Assembly (NCBI GenBank): GCA_003457135.1
Contig: DMSQ01000087.1
Location: 1-24,555, forward strand
Direction: 5' to 3'
Origin: Prolixibacteraceae bacterium
GTDB taxonomy: Bacteria; Bacteroidota; Bacteroidia; Bacteroidales; Prolixibacteraceae
DNA length: 24,555 nt
In this document: one piece after another, positions 1 through 7,960 of the stretch
Layout of the letters: every line of letters starts with the position of its first letter
Numbering within the stretch: the first letter of the stretch is position 1
Translations under genes and position numbers: made by a program
The notes under the pieces: model-generated
Seen by the model: the letters and a program-made list of their open reading frames with translations, nothing else
Databases searched by the model: none
Told to the model about the DNA's origin: nothing

Positions 1-195
1 TATTTTTTTAATGGACACTCATGTTCATAAATGATTAAAAAAAATTACCCACACTATCCGTTATAGAACCCAGATTTTCTATCATTGATTTGTCCCATAC
101 GGGTCAAAAGACATACAAATTTTCATCAGATCTACCGACCACTCGTTCCTACCAGAACCAAAAAACAAAATTTAAACAGTCTCAAAAAATAGCTA
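1..195. other. Non-coding left edge
   Basis: AT-rich sequence downstream of the minus-strand sugar-isomerase gene. The only structure seen is an imperfect hairpin at 89-108 (TTTGTCCC pairing with GGGTCAAA around a 4-nt loop, with one mismatch). It lacks a following T-run on the minus strand, so it is not a convincing terminator. A small plus-strand reading frame that starts here runs antisense into the neighbouring gene and has no recognisable features. Confidence 0.5.
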
Positions 196-1194
196 CTACT
201 CAAACTGCTTCATATAGTCCAGAAATACTTTGGCTGTGCGGTCCATATTTTCCATTGAACCTCCTCCTTCCAGAACTTCGCACATTTCATAAATTACCCA
301 GCCCTGATAACCTATTTCTTTGAGGGTGTTGAACCATGTTTTGTAATCAATCATTCCTTTCCCCATTTGTGTGGCGCGCATCACCGGCTGCAGGGCTGAA
401 TAATTGGTCAGGTCATTCACATAGCTAAACCGCGGTTGCCTCACATAATCGGCAGCGATGGTTTGTGCCAGAAAGGGTTTCATTTTCAGGATGGACTGCC
501 TCATTTCTTCGGAACTGAGGCCTTCGAGCGCTGGCGACCATGCATCCCAGCCAGCCAACACATTGGGCAAGTTTACTTCTTTCAGCAACCAGTACATGGC
601 ATCGTGGTGCAAAGCAATATCATGGTGATTTTGAACTACCAATGTAACTCCAAATTTAGCTGCCAGTTTGCCAGCCATTTTTAAACCGTTCACCACTTCA
701 GCATATTGCTTGTCGTAAGGAATTCCGGGGCGCTCATAACCTGTAAAAACACGAACAACTTTAGTTCCGAGATCGCTGGCCAGTTCAGCCAGTTCACCCA
801 CCCAGGCCGCCTGAATTTCCACATTCGGTATTCCGGGCTTATCAATACCTGCAGTAAAATCGGTATATCCGGCCAGGCCAACAAGTGAAAGACCCAGCGA
901 ATCAATTTTAGCTTTAAGTTTTGCCCGGGCAACTTTATCGTAATCGTGCGGTGACAAATGCGGTCTTTTGGCTGCCAGCATCACACCCTGATAACCTAAT
1001 TCTTTGGCTTTTACGAGAAACTGATCTACAGTAAGCAATGGCTGGCCGCGCCAGACTCCCATATAACTCACCGAATGCAAACAGGTTTTTACTTTAAAGT
1101 CTTTCGGATTGCCAGAAGGTAATTGTTGTGCCGGCAGGTCAGTGGTCAGAATAATAATGAAGAGAAAAAAACAGAATATCAGTTTTGTTTTCAT
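196..1194 (-). CDS. Exported sugar phosphate isomerase/epimerase-like TIM-barrel protein
   Basis: A 332-residue protein with a Sec-type signal peptide (basic MKTK start, hydrophobic residues 5-18, likely cleavage near LPAQQ at 20-24), so it acts in the periplasm or beyond. The mature part resembles the xylose isomerase-like TIM barrel (AP endonuclease 2 superfamily). It begins with a strand carrying HSVSYMGVW, then a helix-strand unit with KELGYQGVML, then a VVRVFTGYE strand, a VVQNHHD strand-end motif where metal ligands usually sit, an AGWDAWSP segment, and near the C-terminus GWVIYEMCE with a plausible ligand Glu. The VVQNHHD motif has Gln where cytosolic relatives often carry Glu. Relatives act on sugars, inositols or keto-sugar derivatives, but the substrate here cannot be named. 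The gene stands alone, divergent from acs, with its own promoter containing a palindrome. Confidence 0.85.
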   Translation of the reverse strand: MKTKLIFCFFLFIIILTTDLPAQQLPSGNPKDFKVKTCLHSVSYMGVWRGQPLLTVDQFLVKAKELGYQGVMLAAKRPHLSPHDYDKVARAKLKAKIDSLGLSLVGLAGYTDFTAGIDKPGIPNVEIQAAWVGELAELASDLGTKVVRVFTGYERPGIPYDKQYAEVVNGLKMAGKLAAKFGVTLVVQNHHDIALHHDAMYWLLKEVNLPNVLAGWDAWSPALEGLSSEEMRQSILKMKPFLAQTIAADYVRQPRFSYVNDLTNYSALQPVMRATQMGKGMIDYKTWFNTLKEIGYQGWVIYEMCEVLEGGGSMENMDRTAKVFLDYMKQFE

Positions 1195-1220
1195 GATCAG
1201 GTAAATTGTGAATTACCCGA

Positions 1221-1251
1221 TGAAAATAGTATTTATTAAGCGCTTATCAAA
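1221..1251 (-). promoter_or_regulatory. Promoter of the TIM-barrel gene with internal palindromic operator candidate
   Basis: Read on the minus strand, TTTG (1251-1248) is followed after exactly 19 bp by TATTTTCA (1228-1221), an imperfect TAnnTTTG element. The start codon lies about 27 bp downstream of the -7 box. The spacer holds the perfect 10-bp palindrome TAAGCGCTTA (1237-1246). Its AAGCGCTT core has the AAnCGnTT form of LacI/GalR-family operators, so a repressor sitting between the two promoter boxes is plausible. The promoter boxes and palindrome are seen; the repressor is inferred. Confidence 0.45.
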
Positions 1252-1326
1252 GTTCCGAAATATTCCATCCATTTTTTGACAGATAAGTCCTGCTATTTCT
1301 TTAATACGGGTACAAAAATCTAAAGA

Positions 1327-1357
1327 GTTGTTTGTCAACTAAATTTCATTATACTTG
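1327..1357 (+). promoter_or_regulatory. Candidate acs promoter
   Basis: TTG (1328-1330), a 19-bp spacer, then TATACTTG (1350-1357), one mismatch from TAnnTTTG. The implied transcription start is near 1364, giving a leader of about 53 nt before the acs ATG. The -33 box lies inside a small inverted repeat, AGTTG-TTTGT-CAACT (1326-1340). Confidence 0.45.
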
Positions 1358-1416
1358 TTACTTATTCCAATATTTCAGATTTAAACATCTTTCTAATTAA
1401 TCTAATTTAAAAATCG

Positions 1417-3330
1417 ATGGTACCAAAAATTCACAGTTTAGGCGGTTACATTCACGAGTTTCAGAAAAGTATTGCTAATCCGGAGACCTTTTGGGCTGAA
1501 ATTGCTGAAGGTTTTTACTGGCGCAAACGTTATGACAAAATTCTTGAATGGAACTTTGAAGAACCTTCAATCCAATGGTTTAAAGGCGGAAAACTGAACA
1601 TTACCGAAAATATTTTTGAAAGAAATTTATATACCATCGGAAGCCAGCCTGCCATCATCTGGGAACCCAACAACCCGGAAGAACAGAACCGCATACTTAG
1701 CTACAATGAGCTTTTTGAAGAGGTCAATAAATTTTGCAATACGCTGAAAAAACTTAATGTACAGAAGGGCGACCGCATTGCCATATATATGCCTATGATT
1801 CCCGAATTGACCATCGCCATGCTGGCCTGTGCACGGATTGGCGCCGTTCACTCGGTAGTTTTTGCAGGTTTTTCTGCAGCCTCACTGGCCGACCGTATCA
1901 TCGATGCCGAAGCCAAAATGGTACTGACTGCTGACGGAGGTTTCCGCGGTGAAAAAATTACCCCTCTTAAAAATATCGTGGATGAAGCTCTGGAAAGTTG
2001 TCCGGGCGTTGAAACTGTTTTGGTTTATCAGCGCACCAAACTTCCCGTTAACATGGTTTCAGGCCGCGACATTTGGTGGCACGATGCTATTGCCGGTCAG
2101 TCAGAAGAATGTAAGGCCGAAGAAATGGATGCTGAAGACAACCTTTTTATTCTCTATACTTCCGGCTCAACCGGGAAACCCAAAGGAATTGTGCACACCA
2201 TAGCCGGGTATATGGTTTACACTGCATATACTTTCAGGAATGTGTTTCAATATAATGCCGGTGATGTGTATTTCTGCACAGCCGATATTGGCTGGATTAC
2301 CGGACATTCATATATTGTTTACGGTCCGCTCCTGAATGGGGCAAAAACTCTCATGTTTGAGGGTGTGCCTACCTGGCCCGATGCCGGCCGGTTCTGGGAC
2401 GTAGTTGATAAATACAAGGTCAATCAGTTTTACACAGCGCCGACTGCCATCCGGTCACTTCTGGCTCTTGGGATGGATCACATCAACGATAAAGATTTAT
2501 CGTCGCTCAAAGTACTCGGAACAGTTGGCGAACCCATTAACGAAGAGGCATGGCACTGGTATCACGACCATATTGGCCGTAACCGCTGCCCCATAGTTGA
2601 TACCTGGTGGCAAACCGAAACCGGTGGAGTGATGATTAGTCCGATTCCCGGAATTATTCCTACCAAACCTTCATTTGCAACACTTCCGTTGCCCGGAGTT
2701 CAGCCTGTCATTGTTGATGCTGAAGGCATCGAATTACATGGCAACAGCGTGAAAGGAAACCTATGCATTAAATTTCCATGGCCAGGCATCGCCCGAACAA
2801 TCTGGGGCGATCATGAACGCTTCAGGGAAACTTATTTCTCCAACTTCAAAAGCCTGTATTTCACCGGAGATGGCGTTCAGCGCGACGAAGATGGCTATTA
2901 CCGAATCCTTGGGCGGGTTGATGATGTGATCAATGTTTCGGGTCACCGGCTCGGAACCGCTGAAATTGAAAATGCAATTAATTCGCACCCGTTGGTGAAC
3001 GAATCGGCCGTTGCTGCTTATCCGCACCCCATTAAAGGACAGGGAATTTATGCTTTTGTGGTTTGCGGCGAACTTTCGACAGGAGGAGAAGAAGGCATCC
3101 GGAAAAGTATTAAAATGGCAGTTACAAATCTTATTGGGCCTTTTGCCCGTCCTGATTTGATTCAGTTGGTTCCGGGATTGCCAAAAACCCGTTCAGGAAA
3201 AATTATGCGCCGGATACTGCGAAAAGTCGCTGAAGGCGATGCCTCCGATCTGGGAGACATTACTACCCTGCTCGATGAAGATGTTGTTGTAAAGATTATT
3301 GACGGGGCGTTGGTTGAGGTGAAAAGGTAA
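1417..3330 (+). CDS. acs: Acetyl-CoA synthetase (AMP-forming)
   Basis: A 637-residue acyl-adenylating enzyme of normal family length. It makes acetyl-AMP from acetate and ATP and then acetyl-CoA in the cytosol, letting the cell use or recapture acetate. Motifs in order: N-terminal ACAS domain; P-loop TSGSTGKPKG (about 248-257); VGEPINEEAW; DTWWQTETGG, which carries the acetate-pocket Trp; FTGDGVQRDEDGYY; hinge-region GRVDDVINVSGHRLGTAEIE; and the C-terminal SGK motif with Lys595, the residue that is reversibly acetylated in well-studied Acs proteins. The ATG at 1417 gives the normal N-terminus. The gene is single, converging on the beta-lactamase gene. A propionyl-CoA synthetase is less likely given the paired Trp and the overall length. 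Confidence 0.96.
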   Translation: MVPKIHSLGGYIHEFQKSIANPETFWAEIAEGFYWRKRYDKILEWNFEEPSIQWFKGGKLNITENIFERNLYTIGSQPAIIWEPNNPEEQNRILSYNELFEEVNKFCNTLKKLNVQKGDRIAIYMPMIPELTIAMLACARIGAVHSVVFAGFSAASLADRIIDAEAKMVLTADGGFRGEKITPLKNIVDEALESCPGVETVLVYQRTKLPVNMVSGRDIWWHDAIAGQSEECKAEEMDAEDNLFILYTSGSTGKPKGIVHTIAGYMVYTAYTFRNVFQYNAGDVYFCTADIGWITGHSYIVYGPLLNGAKTLMFEGVPTWPDAGRFWDVVDKYKVNQFYTAPTAIRSLLALGMDHINDKDLSSLKVLGTVGEPINEEAWHWYHDHIGRNRCPIVDTWWQTETGGVMISPIPGIIPTKPSFATLPLPGVQPVIVDAEGIELHGNSVKGNLCIKFPWPGIARTIWGDHERFRETYFSNFKSLYFTGDGVQRDEDGYYRILGRVDDVINVSGHRLGTAEIENAINSHPLVNESAVAAYPHPIKGQGIYAFVVCGELSTGGEEGIRKSIKMAVTNLIGPFARPDLIQLVPGLPKTRSGKIMRRILRKVAEGDASDLGDITTLLDEDVVVKIIDGALVEVKR

Positions 3331-3345
3331 GAAAGTTATCAGTCG

Positions 3346-3404
3346 CAGTGTTCAGTAATCAGAAATAGGAACTGAAAACTGCGACTGAACACTGACCACT
3401 TTTT
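3346..3404. repeat. Convergent-gene hairpin built from CAGTGTTCAGT units
   Basis: CAGTGTTCAGT (3346-3356) pairs perfectly with ACTGAACACTG (3384-3394), an 11-bp stem around a 27-nt loop. A second pairing, GTCGCAGT (3342-3349) with ACTGCGAC (3378-3385), is also possible. A T-run follows at 3400-3404, so it could terminate acs transcription. The same AGTGTTCAGT unit recurs at 20122-20147, which suggests a dispersed intergenic repeat. Confidence 0.55.
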
Positions 3405-4230
3405 ATTCCTCCATGAGCCCCATCGATTTGAAAACCTTTTCAGTTATTCCTCGTCGGCTTTCTTTGAATTTTTCAGTATTATCGGTGCTTGATTCCATGT
3501 TGCAAACATACAGCCAGACATTTCCATTTTCTTCGAGGTAGCCAACCAGCCATCCCACATTTTTCCCATCCTGAACGGTCATTCCGGTTTTTCCACGGAA
3601 AATCCATTTTTCGGTTTGTTTCAGGATGATGAGTTTTTTGACCAGATCAATATTTTCCTTAGAGAAGGGCAACTTATTCGTGTAGAAGTGTAAAAGAAAA
3701 TTCATTTGTTCCCAGGGGGTAATACGGGAATCGCCCCAAAGCCAAAAACGATCTATGGTTTCTTTTGAAATATCCATGCGTCCAAAATCAGAATCATTAA
3801 TGTATTCTTTCATTCGTTCAGGACCAATACGGCGGGCTACTTCCTGAAAGTAAGGAACTGCCGAATACTGAATTGCCGTTGCAAAAGTATGGTCACGGTT
3901 CCATTCTTCAACTGATCGTACAACTCCATCCCAGGGAATAACCATACTATCGCCGGTAATTACACCAGTTTCCAATCCAATTAAAGAGTTGAGTATTTTG
4001 AACGTAGATGCGGGCAAAAAGCCCTGTTCGCATCGTGTTGAATTGTATATCTGATAAACATCGCTTTTCATGTCATACAAAAGGAAACAACCCTGAACGC
4101 CATATTCTTCAAAAAAAGGCTGAAAGTTTGGAGGGACATCTTTTTTTGCCGGCTGTATAGTACACGAAGCAAGGCCGATTAATATGGTCAGAACGATCAG
4201 TATTTTATAAGGTTTCGTTTGCATAAACAT
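3403..4230 (-). CDS. Class D (OXA-type) beta-lactamase, lipoprotein
   Basis: A 275-residue serine beta-lactamase anchored as a lipoprotein: the lipobox LASC puts the lipidated Cys at 23. Catalytic motifs are S75-T-F-K78 (nucleophile and the Lys that is carbamylated in this class), S123-A-V125, FWLWG (161-166, covering the conserved class D Trp region), K214-T-G216, and GWLVGY after it. The family's Y/F-G-N motif is present as F149-G-R151, so the Asn is replaced by Arg. The protein presumably hydrolyses penicillins in the periplasm; the spectrum cannot be predicted. Met3 is an alternative start. It lies 73 bp downstream of the POT transporter on the same strand, with a hairpin and a -7-like element between. 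A non-hydrolytic penicillin-binding protein is the main alternative, but the size and motif spacing favour class D. Confidence 0.9.
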   Translation of the reverse strand: MFMQTKPYKILIVLTILIGLASCTIQPAKKDVPPNFQPFFEEYGVQGCFLLYDMKSDVYQIYNSTRCEQGFLPASTFKILNSLIGLETGVITGDSMVIPWDGVVRSVEEWNRDHTFATAIQYSAVPYFQEVARRIGPERMKEYINDSDFGRMDISKETIDRFWLWGDSRITPWEQMNFLLHFYTNKLPFSKENIDLVKKLIILKQTEKWIFRGKTGMTVQDGKNVGWLVGYLEENGNVWLYVCNMESSTDNTEKFKESRRGITEKVFKSMGLMEE

Positions 4231-4252
4231 GATTTCACGAATTGAATGAAAT

Positions 4253-4279
4253 AAAAAGGAGCAGCAACAGCCACTCCTT
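4253..4279 (-). terminator. Terminator after the POT transporter gene
   Basis: On the minus strand, AAGGAG (4279-4274) and CTCCTT (4261-4256) form a 6-bp stem around a 12-nt loop and run straight into TTTTTA (4258-4253). It begins 25 nt past the POT stop codon. The stem is short, so read-through into the beta-lactamase gene is plausible. Confidence 0.5.
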
Positions 4280-4287
4280 CAAAAATA
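4280..4287 (-). promoter_or_regulatory. -7 element for the beta-lactamase gene
   Basis: TATTTTTG on the minus strand is a perfect TAnnTTTG match, but no -33 TTG is found at the usual distance. A transcript from here would start near 4273, inside the POT terminator stem, and carry a leader of about 43 nt. Confidence 0.35.
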
Positions 4288-4303
4288 TCATTTTATTCCC
4301 GGA

Positions 4304-6148
4304 TTATTTCGTAGCAGCCTCCAGTTTTTTCATGATTGAGAATATAAATACTGCCGCGAGAATACAGCAAATGATAAAAATTCCCCAAAGCGCGTATAGT
4401 TCAACTTTGCCCCATAATAAACTTCCGACGAAAAGAAATTTATTTCCGATTGCCGTAGCTAGTAACCATCCTCCCTGCATCAGGCCCTGGAAGCGCGGAG
4501 GGGCTACTTTGGCAACGAATGAAAGTCCAATCGGGCTCAAAAAGAGTTCGGCAATGGTTAGAATGAGGTAAGAACTCATGAGCCAGTAAGGAGAAACCCG
4601 GTCGAATTCGGCAACTGCAACTCCGGCCATTTCTTTAGGGGAAGCAAGGCCTAAAGAGCTGATTAAAACGAGAATAAATCCAAACGCGGCAATTACCATT
4701 CCAATGCCAATCTTCCGGGGAGATGAAGGTTCTTTATCCTTTTTATTTAACCATGCAAAAATTCCCATGACCAAAGGGGTTAAGGCGACGATGAACAAGG
4801 GATTGAATGATTGAAAAACTTCAGGTGAGATAAGATTAGAGTCGCTGTAGGTGGACGCAAAATAATAACTTAAGAACCCGAAACCGAGAAATCCAATGGC
4901 GCCGAATATTCTTGCCAAAGGCTTTTTGTTAAGGAATGCAACAACACATCCGGCAATGGCGGCAATTACTGAGAGTAATGACCAGATATTGAATATCAGA
5001 TTGGTGTATGGTCCCACATATTGATTGGTATAGTCGCGGGCAAACATGGTCAATGTAAGTCCGTTTTGATGGAAGGACATCCAGAAGAATATGACAACAA
5101 CAAAAACCAGGGTAAGCGCCACAACCCGGGGTTTTTCGTCTTTAGTTGATATTTGGAAGATCAAAGAAACAAATCCCACAAACAAGCCAACTGCCAGTCC
5201 TAATTTGTAATTAATGTCTTTAATATCAGTATAACTATCACCTATATGAAATAATGCTACAACGGCTGCCATTAAACCCAATGAAATAATAATATACTTC
5301 ATATTGCTTGCCAGATTTATAACTGGCTTTTTTTCTGTAGCAGTCTGATTTTGCTTTTCGGCCAATGCAAGCTTATATTTCGAAGGTAAAAGTTTGTTAA
5401 AAACTACATAAACCAGTAAGGATATAATCATTGCTCCTGCTGCAATACCAAAGGCATAATTAAAACCAGTTGAAAATACTTTGATATAATCAGTAGCAAA
5501 AACAGCTAAATCAGTTGCAGTTTTTCCACCATCAGTGATGATGGCAGCATTGGCCAGGGTCTGAAACTGTTCCACATCTTTTATGGTACCAGCAAGGTAC
5601 TGATGACAAAGCGAGGGAAGGTTGGCATTTTCAATGTAGCCATTGGTTGTTAACCAAAACTCTTTTATTCCTTTGGCCACAAACGGGGCAAAAAATGCTC
5701 CCACATTTATTCCCATATAAAAAATCATAAAGGCGCTATCCCTGAACTTCTTATATTTGTCATCATCATACATCTGCCCTACAACAGCCTGTAAGTTGCC
5801 TTTGAATAAACCATTGCCCAAAGCAATAATCAATAAAGCGGAAATTGAAACCCAAAGTTCGGAACCAGGAATCGCGATAATACAGTACCCGACAAACATG
5901 ATGATCTGGCCGATAAAGATGACTGATTTATACTTTTTTGTCCAGTCGGCCAGCATACCGCCAATAAGTGCAAGGGCATAAATGGCAAAATAAAACCAGG
6001 AATAAATGCTTCCGGCAGAGTCTGCATCAAGGCCGTACCTGGCCTGTAGAAACATGACAAGAATGGCCATCATGGTATAGAAGCCAAAGCGTTCGCCCAT
6101 GTTGGTAAAAAAGGCAACCAATAGCCCTTTTGGATGTTCTTTCAGCAT
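4304..6148 (-). CDS. POT-family proton-coupled oligopeptide transporter
   Basis: A 614-residue inner-membrane protein with at least 12 hydrophobic segments, matching the POT/PTR2 family that imports di- and tripeptides with protons. The first helix carries NMGERFGFYTMMAIL (16-30), the family's ExxERF region. Later segments such as GMLADWTKKYKSVI and the closing block ELFLSPIGLSFVAKVAPPRFQGLMQGGW are typical of the family. The first Glu of ExxERF, which is important for proton coupling in studied POTs, is Asn16 here, while Glu19-Arg20 are kept. Between membrane helices lies a polar loop (about 168-220), common in Bacteroidota members. The gene has a near-consensus promoter upstream and a 31-bp palindrome beyond it. 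The beta-lactamase follows on the same strand. Confidence 0.93.
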   Translation of the reverse strand: MLKEHPKGLLVAFFTNMGERFGFYTMMAILVMFLQARYGLDADSAGSIYSWFYFAIYALALIGGMLADWTKKYKSVIFIGQIIMFVGYCIIAIPGSELWVSISALLIIALGNGLFKGNLQAVVGQMYDDDKYKKFRDSAFMIFYMGINVGAFFAPFVAKGIKEFWLTTNGYIENANLPSLCHQYLAGTIKDVEQFQTLANAAIITDGGKTATDLAVFATDYIKVFSTGFNYAFGIAAGAMIISLLVYVVFNKLLPSKYKLALAEKQNQTATEKKPVINLASNMKYIIISLGLMAAVVALFHIGDSYTDIKDINYKLGLAVGLFVGFVSLIFQISTKDEKPRVVALTLVFVVVIFFWMSFHQNGLTLTMFARDYTNQYVGPYTNLIFNIWSLLSVIAAIAGCVVAFLNKKPLARIFGAIGFLGFGFLSYYFASTYSDSNLISPEVFQSFNPLFIVALTPLVMGIFAWLNKKDKEPSSPRKIGIGMVIAAFGFILVLISSLGLASPKEMAGVAVAEFDRVSPYWLMSSYLILTIAELFLSPIGLSFVAKVAPPRFQGLMQGGWLLATAIGNKFLFVGSLLWGKVELYALWGIFIICCILAAVFIFSIMKKLEAATK

Positions 6149-6200
6149 AATTAATTATTTTTTAGTTAGTAGATACTCGTTGTAGGTTTTACAATGCTGA

Positions 6201-6230
6201 CAAATATAAACAAGTTTTTAAGCCGTACAA
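6201..6230 (-). promoter_or_regulatory. Promoter of the POT transporter gene
   Basis: On the minus strand TTG (6230-6228), exactly 19 bp, then TATATTTG (6208-6201), a perfect Bacteroidota -7 box. The implied start near 6194 leaves a leader of about 46 nt before the ATG at 6148. This is the best promoter match in the window. Confidence 0.7.
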
Positions 6231-6248
6231 TTGGAGAAAAATCATGAC

Positions 6249-6279
6249 TAAATGAAAATTATCGGATAATTTTCATTTA
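6249..6279. promoter_or_regulatory. Perfect 31-bp palindrome between POT and nnr genes
   Basis: The 15-base arm TAAATGAAAATTATC (6249-6263) is repeated as its exact reverse complement at 6265-6279 around a single central G. It is centred about 70 bp upstream of the inferred POT transcription start and about 114 bp upstream of the inferred nnr start. No T-run follows either arm, and it lies between divergent genes, so a terminator role is unlikely and a dimeric regulator's binding site is more plausible. Related half-sites AAATATCG (6289-6296) and CGATATTT (6354-6361) lie nearby. Confidence 0.6.
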
Positions 6280-6363
6280 CAAAGTAAAAAATATCGAAAA
6301 ATACATGATTAGCTTCTATAAATTTCCTGAAAATTGACAGCTATTTAAATGTCCGATATTTCG

Positions 6364-6371
6364 TACCTTTA
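6364..6371 (+). promoter_or_regulatory. -7 element upstream of nnr
   Basis: TACCTTTA is one base from TAnnTTTG and sits 17 bp before the nnr ATG, which would give a very short leader. The expected -33 position holds no TTG; a TTGACA at 6334-6339 is 27 bp away, too far for the usual spacing. Confidence 0.35.
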
Positions 6372-6388
6372 GCATAAATCTGAGAGCA

Positions 6389-7897
6389 ATGAAACTTTTT
6401 ACTTGTCAGCAAATCGCCGAAATTGACCGACTGACGATGAAACATGAACCTATTTTGTCTATTGACTTAATGGAAAGGGCCGCACAACGGGTAGCTGAAT
6501 GGATCTTGCAGAAAATTGTGAACGACCAGCCGTTCTACATTTTCGCCGGACCTGGAAACAATGGCGGCGATGCATTAGCCGTTGCCCGGATGCTCGCCGG
6601 ATGCAATTATACCTGCACCGTATTTTTGGCTGATTTTGGTCGTGAATTAAAAGACGATGCAGCCATCAACCTCACACGTTTGAAAGAACAAAATAAAGTA
6701 CTGCTAAAATATATTGATTCTGAAGATTCGATTCCGGAAATTCCTAATGAGGCAGTGGTGATTGACGGGTTGTTTGGTTCAGGAATAAACAAATCACTGG
6801 AAGGATTGGCCCGGGAAATTGTCAGGAAAATAAACCAATCGGGAGCAACTGTCATTTCAATTGATATTCCGAGTGGACTTTTCGGCGAAGACAACACACA
6901 GAATGACCTTTCCGGAGTGGTCAGGGCCAGCTACACACTATCTTTTCAGTTTCCTAAAATAAGTTTTCTTTTTCCTGAAAATGCAGACATCGTTGGAGAT
7001 TGGGAGGTTTTGCCGATCGGGTTGCATCCGGAAGCCATCCTTCAGGCCGAAAGCAAATATTTTAACCTGACGAAGACATATATTTCAGGAACAATAAAAA
7101 AACGCGCGAAATTCTCGCACAAAGGTATTTATGGACATGCCTTGCTGATTGCCGGGAGTTATGGGAAAATGGGAGCTGCTGTTCTGGCTTCCAGGGCATG
7201 TCTGCGTGCAGGTGTTGGATTACTGACAAGTCATATCCCGCGTTTGGGTTACGAAATCATTCAAAATTCGGTTCCCGAAGCCATGACTTCCATAGATCAT
7301 TCAGATACGGTTTTTACAGAATTTCCTGAGCTCGGTCCATTTTCTGCGATTGGTGTTGGCCCCGGACTTGAAAAAAAACCGGAAACACAAATGGCATTCA
7401 AAAAATTACTTCAGGCAAAACCAAAAAAAATGGTCATTGATGCCGATGCCCTGAATATTCTTTCTGAAAATAAGGACTGGCTTGAATTATTACCTGAAAA
7501 CACTGTACTGACACCCCATCCCAAAGAATTTGAACGATTGGCCGGGGAAACATCCAATTCATTCGAACGCCTCCAAAAACAACTTCAGTTTTCAGTAAAT
7601 TATAAGGTCATCATTGTTCTCAAAGGGGCGCACACCTGCATAACCGTTCCTGATGGCAGTGCATTTTTTAACAGTACGGGTAATCCGGGAATGGCAACAG
7701 CAGGCAGTGGCGATGTATTAACCGGAATCATCCTCGGGTTACTGGCGCAAAATTATACCGCCGAAGAGGCAACATTGATCGGAGTATATATACACGGGCT
7801 GGCTGGTGACCTTGCTGCTGCCCAATTCGGACAACAAGCCCTGATTGCCGGAGATATAATAACTAAGCTGGGACAAGCTTTTCTGCAACTTGAATAA
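6389..7897 (+). CDS. nnr: Bifunctional NAD(P)H-hydrate epimerase / ADP-dependent NAD(P)H-hydrate dehydratase
   Basis: A 502-residue fusion that repairs damaged NAD(P)H hydrates in the cytosol. The N-terminal YjeF_N epimerase domain (about 1-215) shows GPGNNGGD (54-61), DGLFGSGI (126-133) and SIDIPSGL (157-164). The C-terminal ribokinase-like dehydratase domain (about 235-500) shows HKGIYGHALLIAGS, the Gly-rich GVGPGL (322-327), VIDADALN (349-356), LTPHPKEFERL (374-384), VLKGAHT (410-416) and NPGMATAGSGDVLTG (432-446), whose Asp442 is the expected catalytic residue. Length and domain order are standard for the bacterial fused form. It is the first gene of a plus-strand run; the next gene starts 63 bp later with its own -7 box. 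Confidence 0.95.
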   Translation: MKLFTCQQIAEIDRLTMKHEPILSIDLMERAAQRVAEWILQKIVNDQPFYIFAGPGNNGGDALAVARMLAGCNYTCTVFLADFGRELKDDAAINLTRLKEQNKVLLKYIDSEDSIPEIPNEAVVIDGLFGSGINKSLEGLAREIVRKINQSGATVISIDIPSGLFGEDNTQNDLSGVVRASYTLSFQFPKISFLFPENADIVGDWEVLPIGLHPEAILQAESKYFNLTKTYISGTIKKRAKFSHKGIYGHALLIAGSYGKMGAAVLASRACLRAGVGLLTSHIPRLGYEIIQNSVPEAMTSIDHSDTVFTEFPELGPFSAIGVGPGLEKKPETQMAFKKLLQAKPKKMVIDADALNILSENKDWLELLPENTVLTPHPKEFERLAGETSNSFERLQKQLQFSVNYKVIIVLKGAHTCITVPDGSAFFNSTGNPGMATAGSGDVLTGIILGLLAQNYTAEEATLIGVYIHGLAGDLAAAQFGQQALIAGDIITKLGQAFLQLE

Positions 7898-7906
7898 TAT
7901 TTTGGC

Positions 7907-7914
7907 TATTTTTG
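7907..7914 (+). promoter_or_regulatory. -7 element before the DUF4831-like gene
   Basis: TATTTTTG, a perfect TAnnTTTG match, 46 bp before the ATG. No clear TTG at -33, so the call rests on one box and its position between genes. Confidence 0.4.
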
Positions 7915-7960
7915 GGTTTTAAATTACGATGAAAACCAGAAAACAATAAAATTTCAAATC

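Noticed and set aside
90..323. 77-residue plus-strand reading frame at the left edge
   Set aside because: Most of it is antisense to the 3' end of the sugar-isomerase gene; composition is not protein-like and no start signal or family match is seen.
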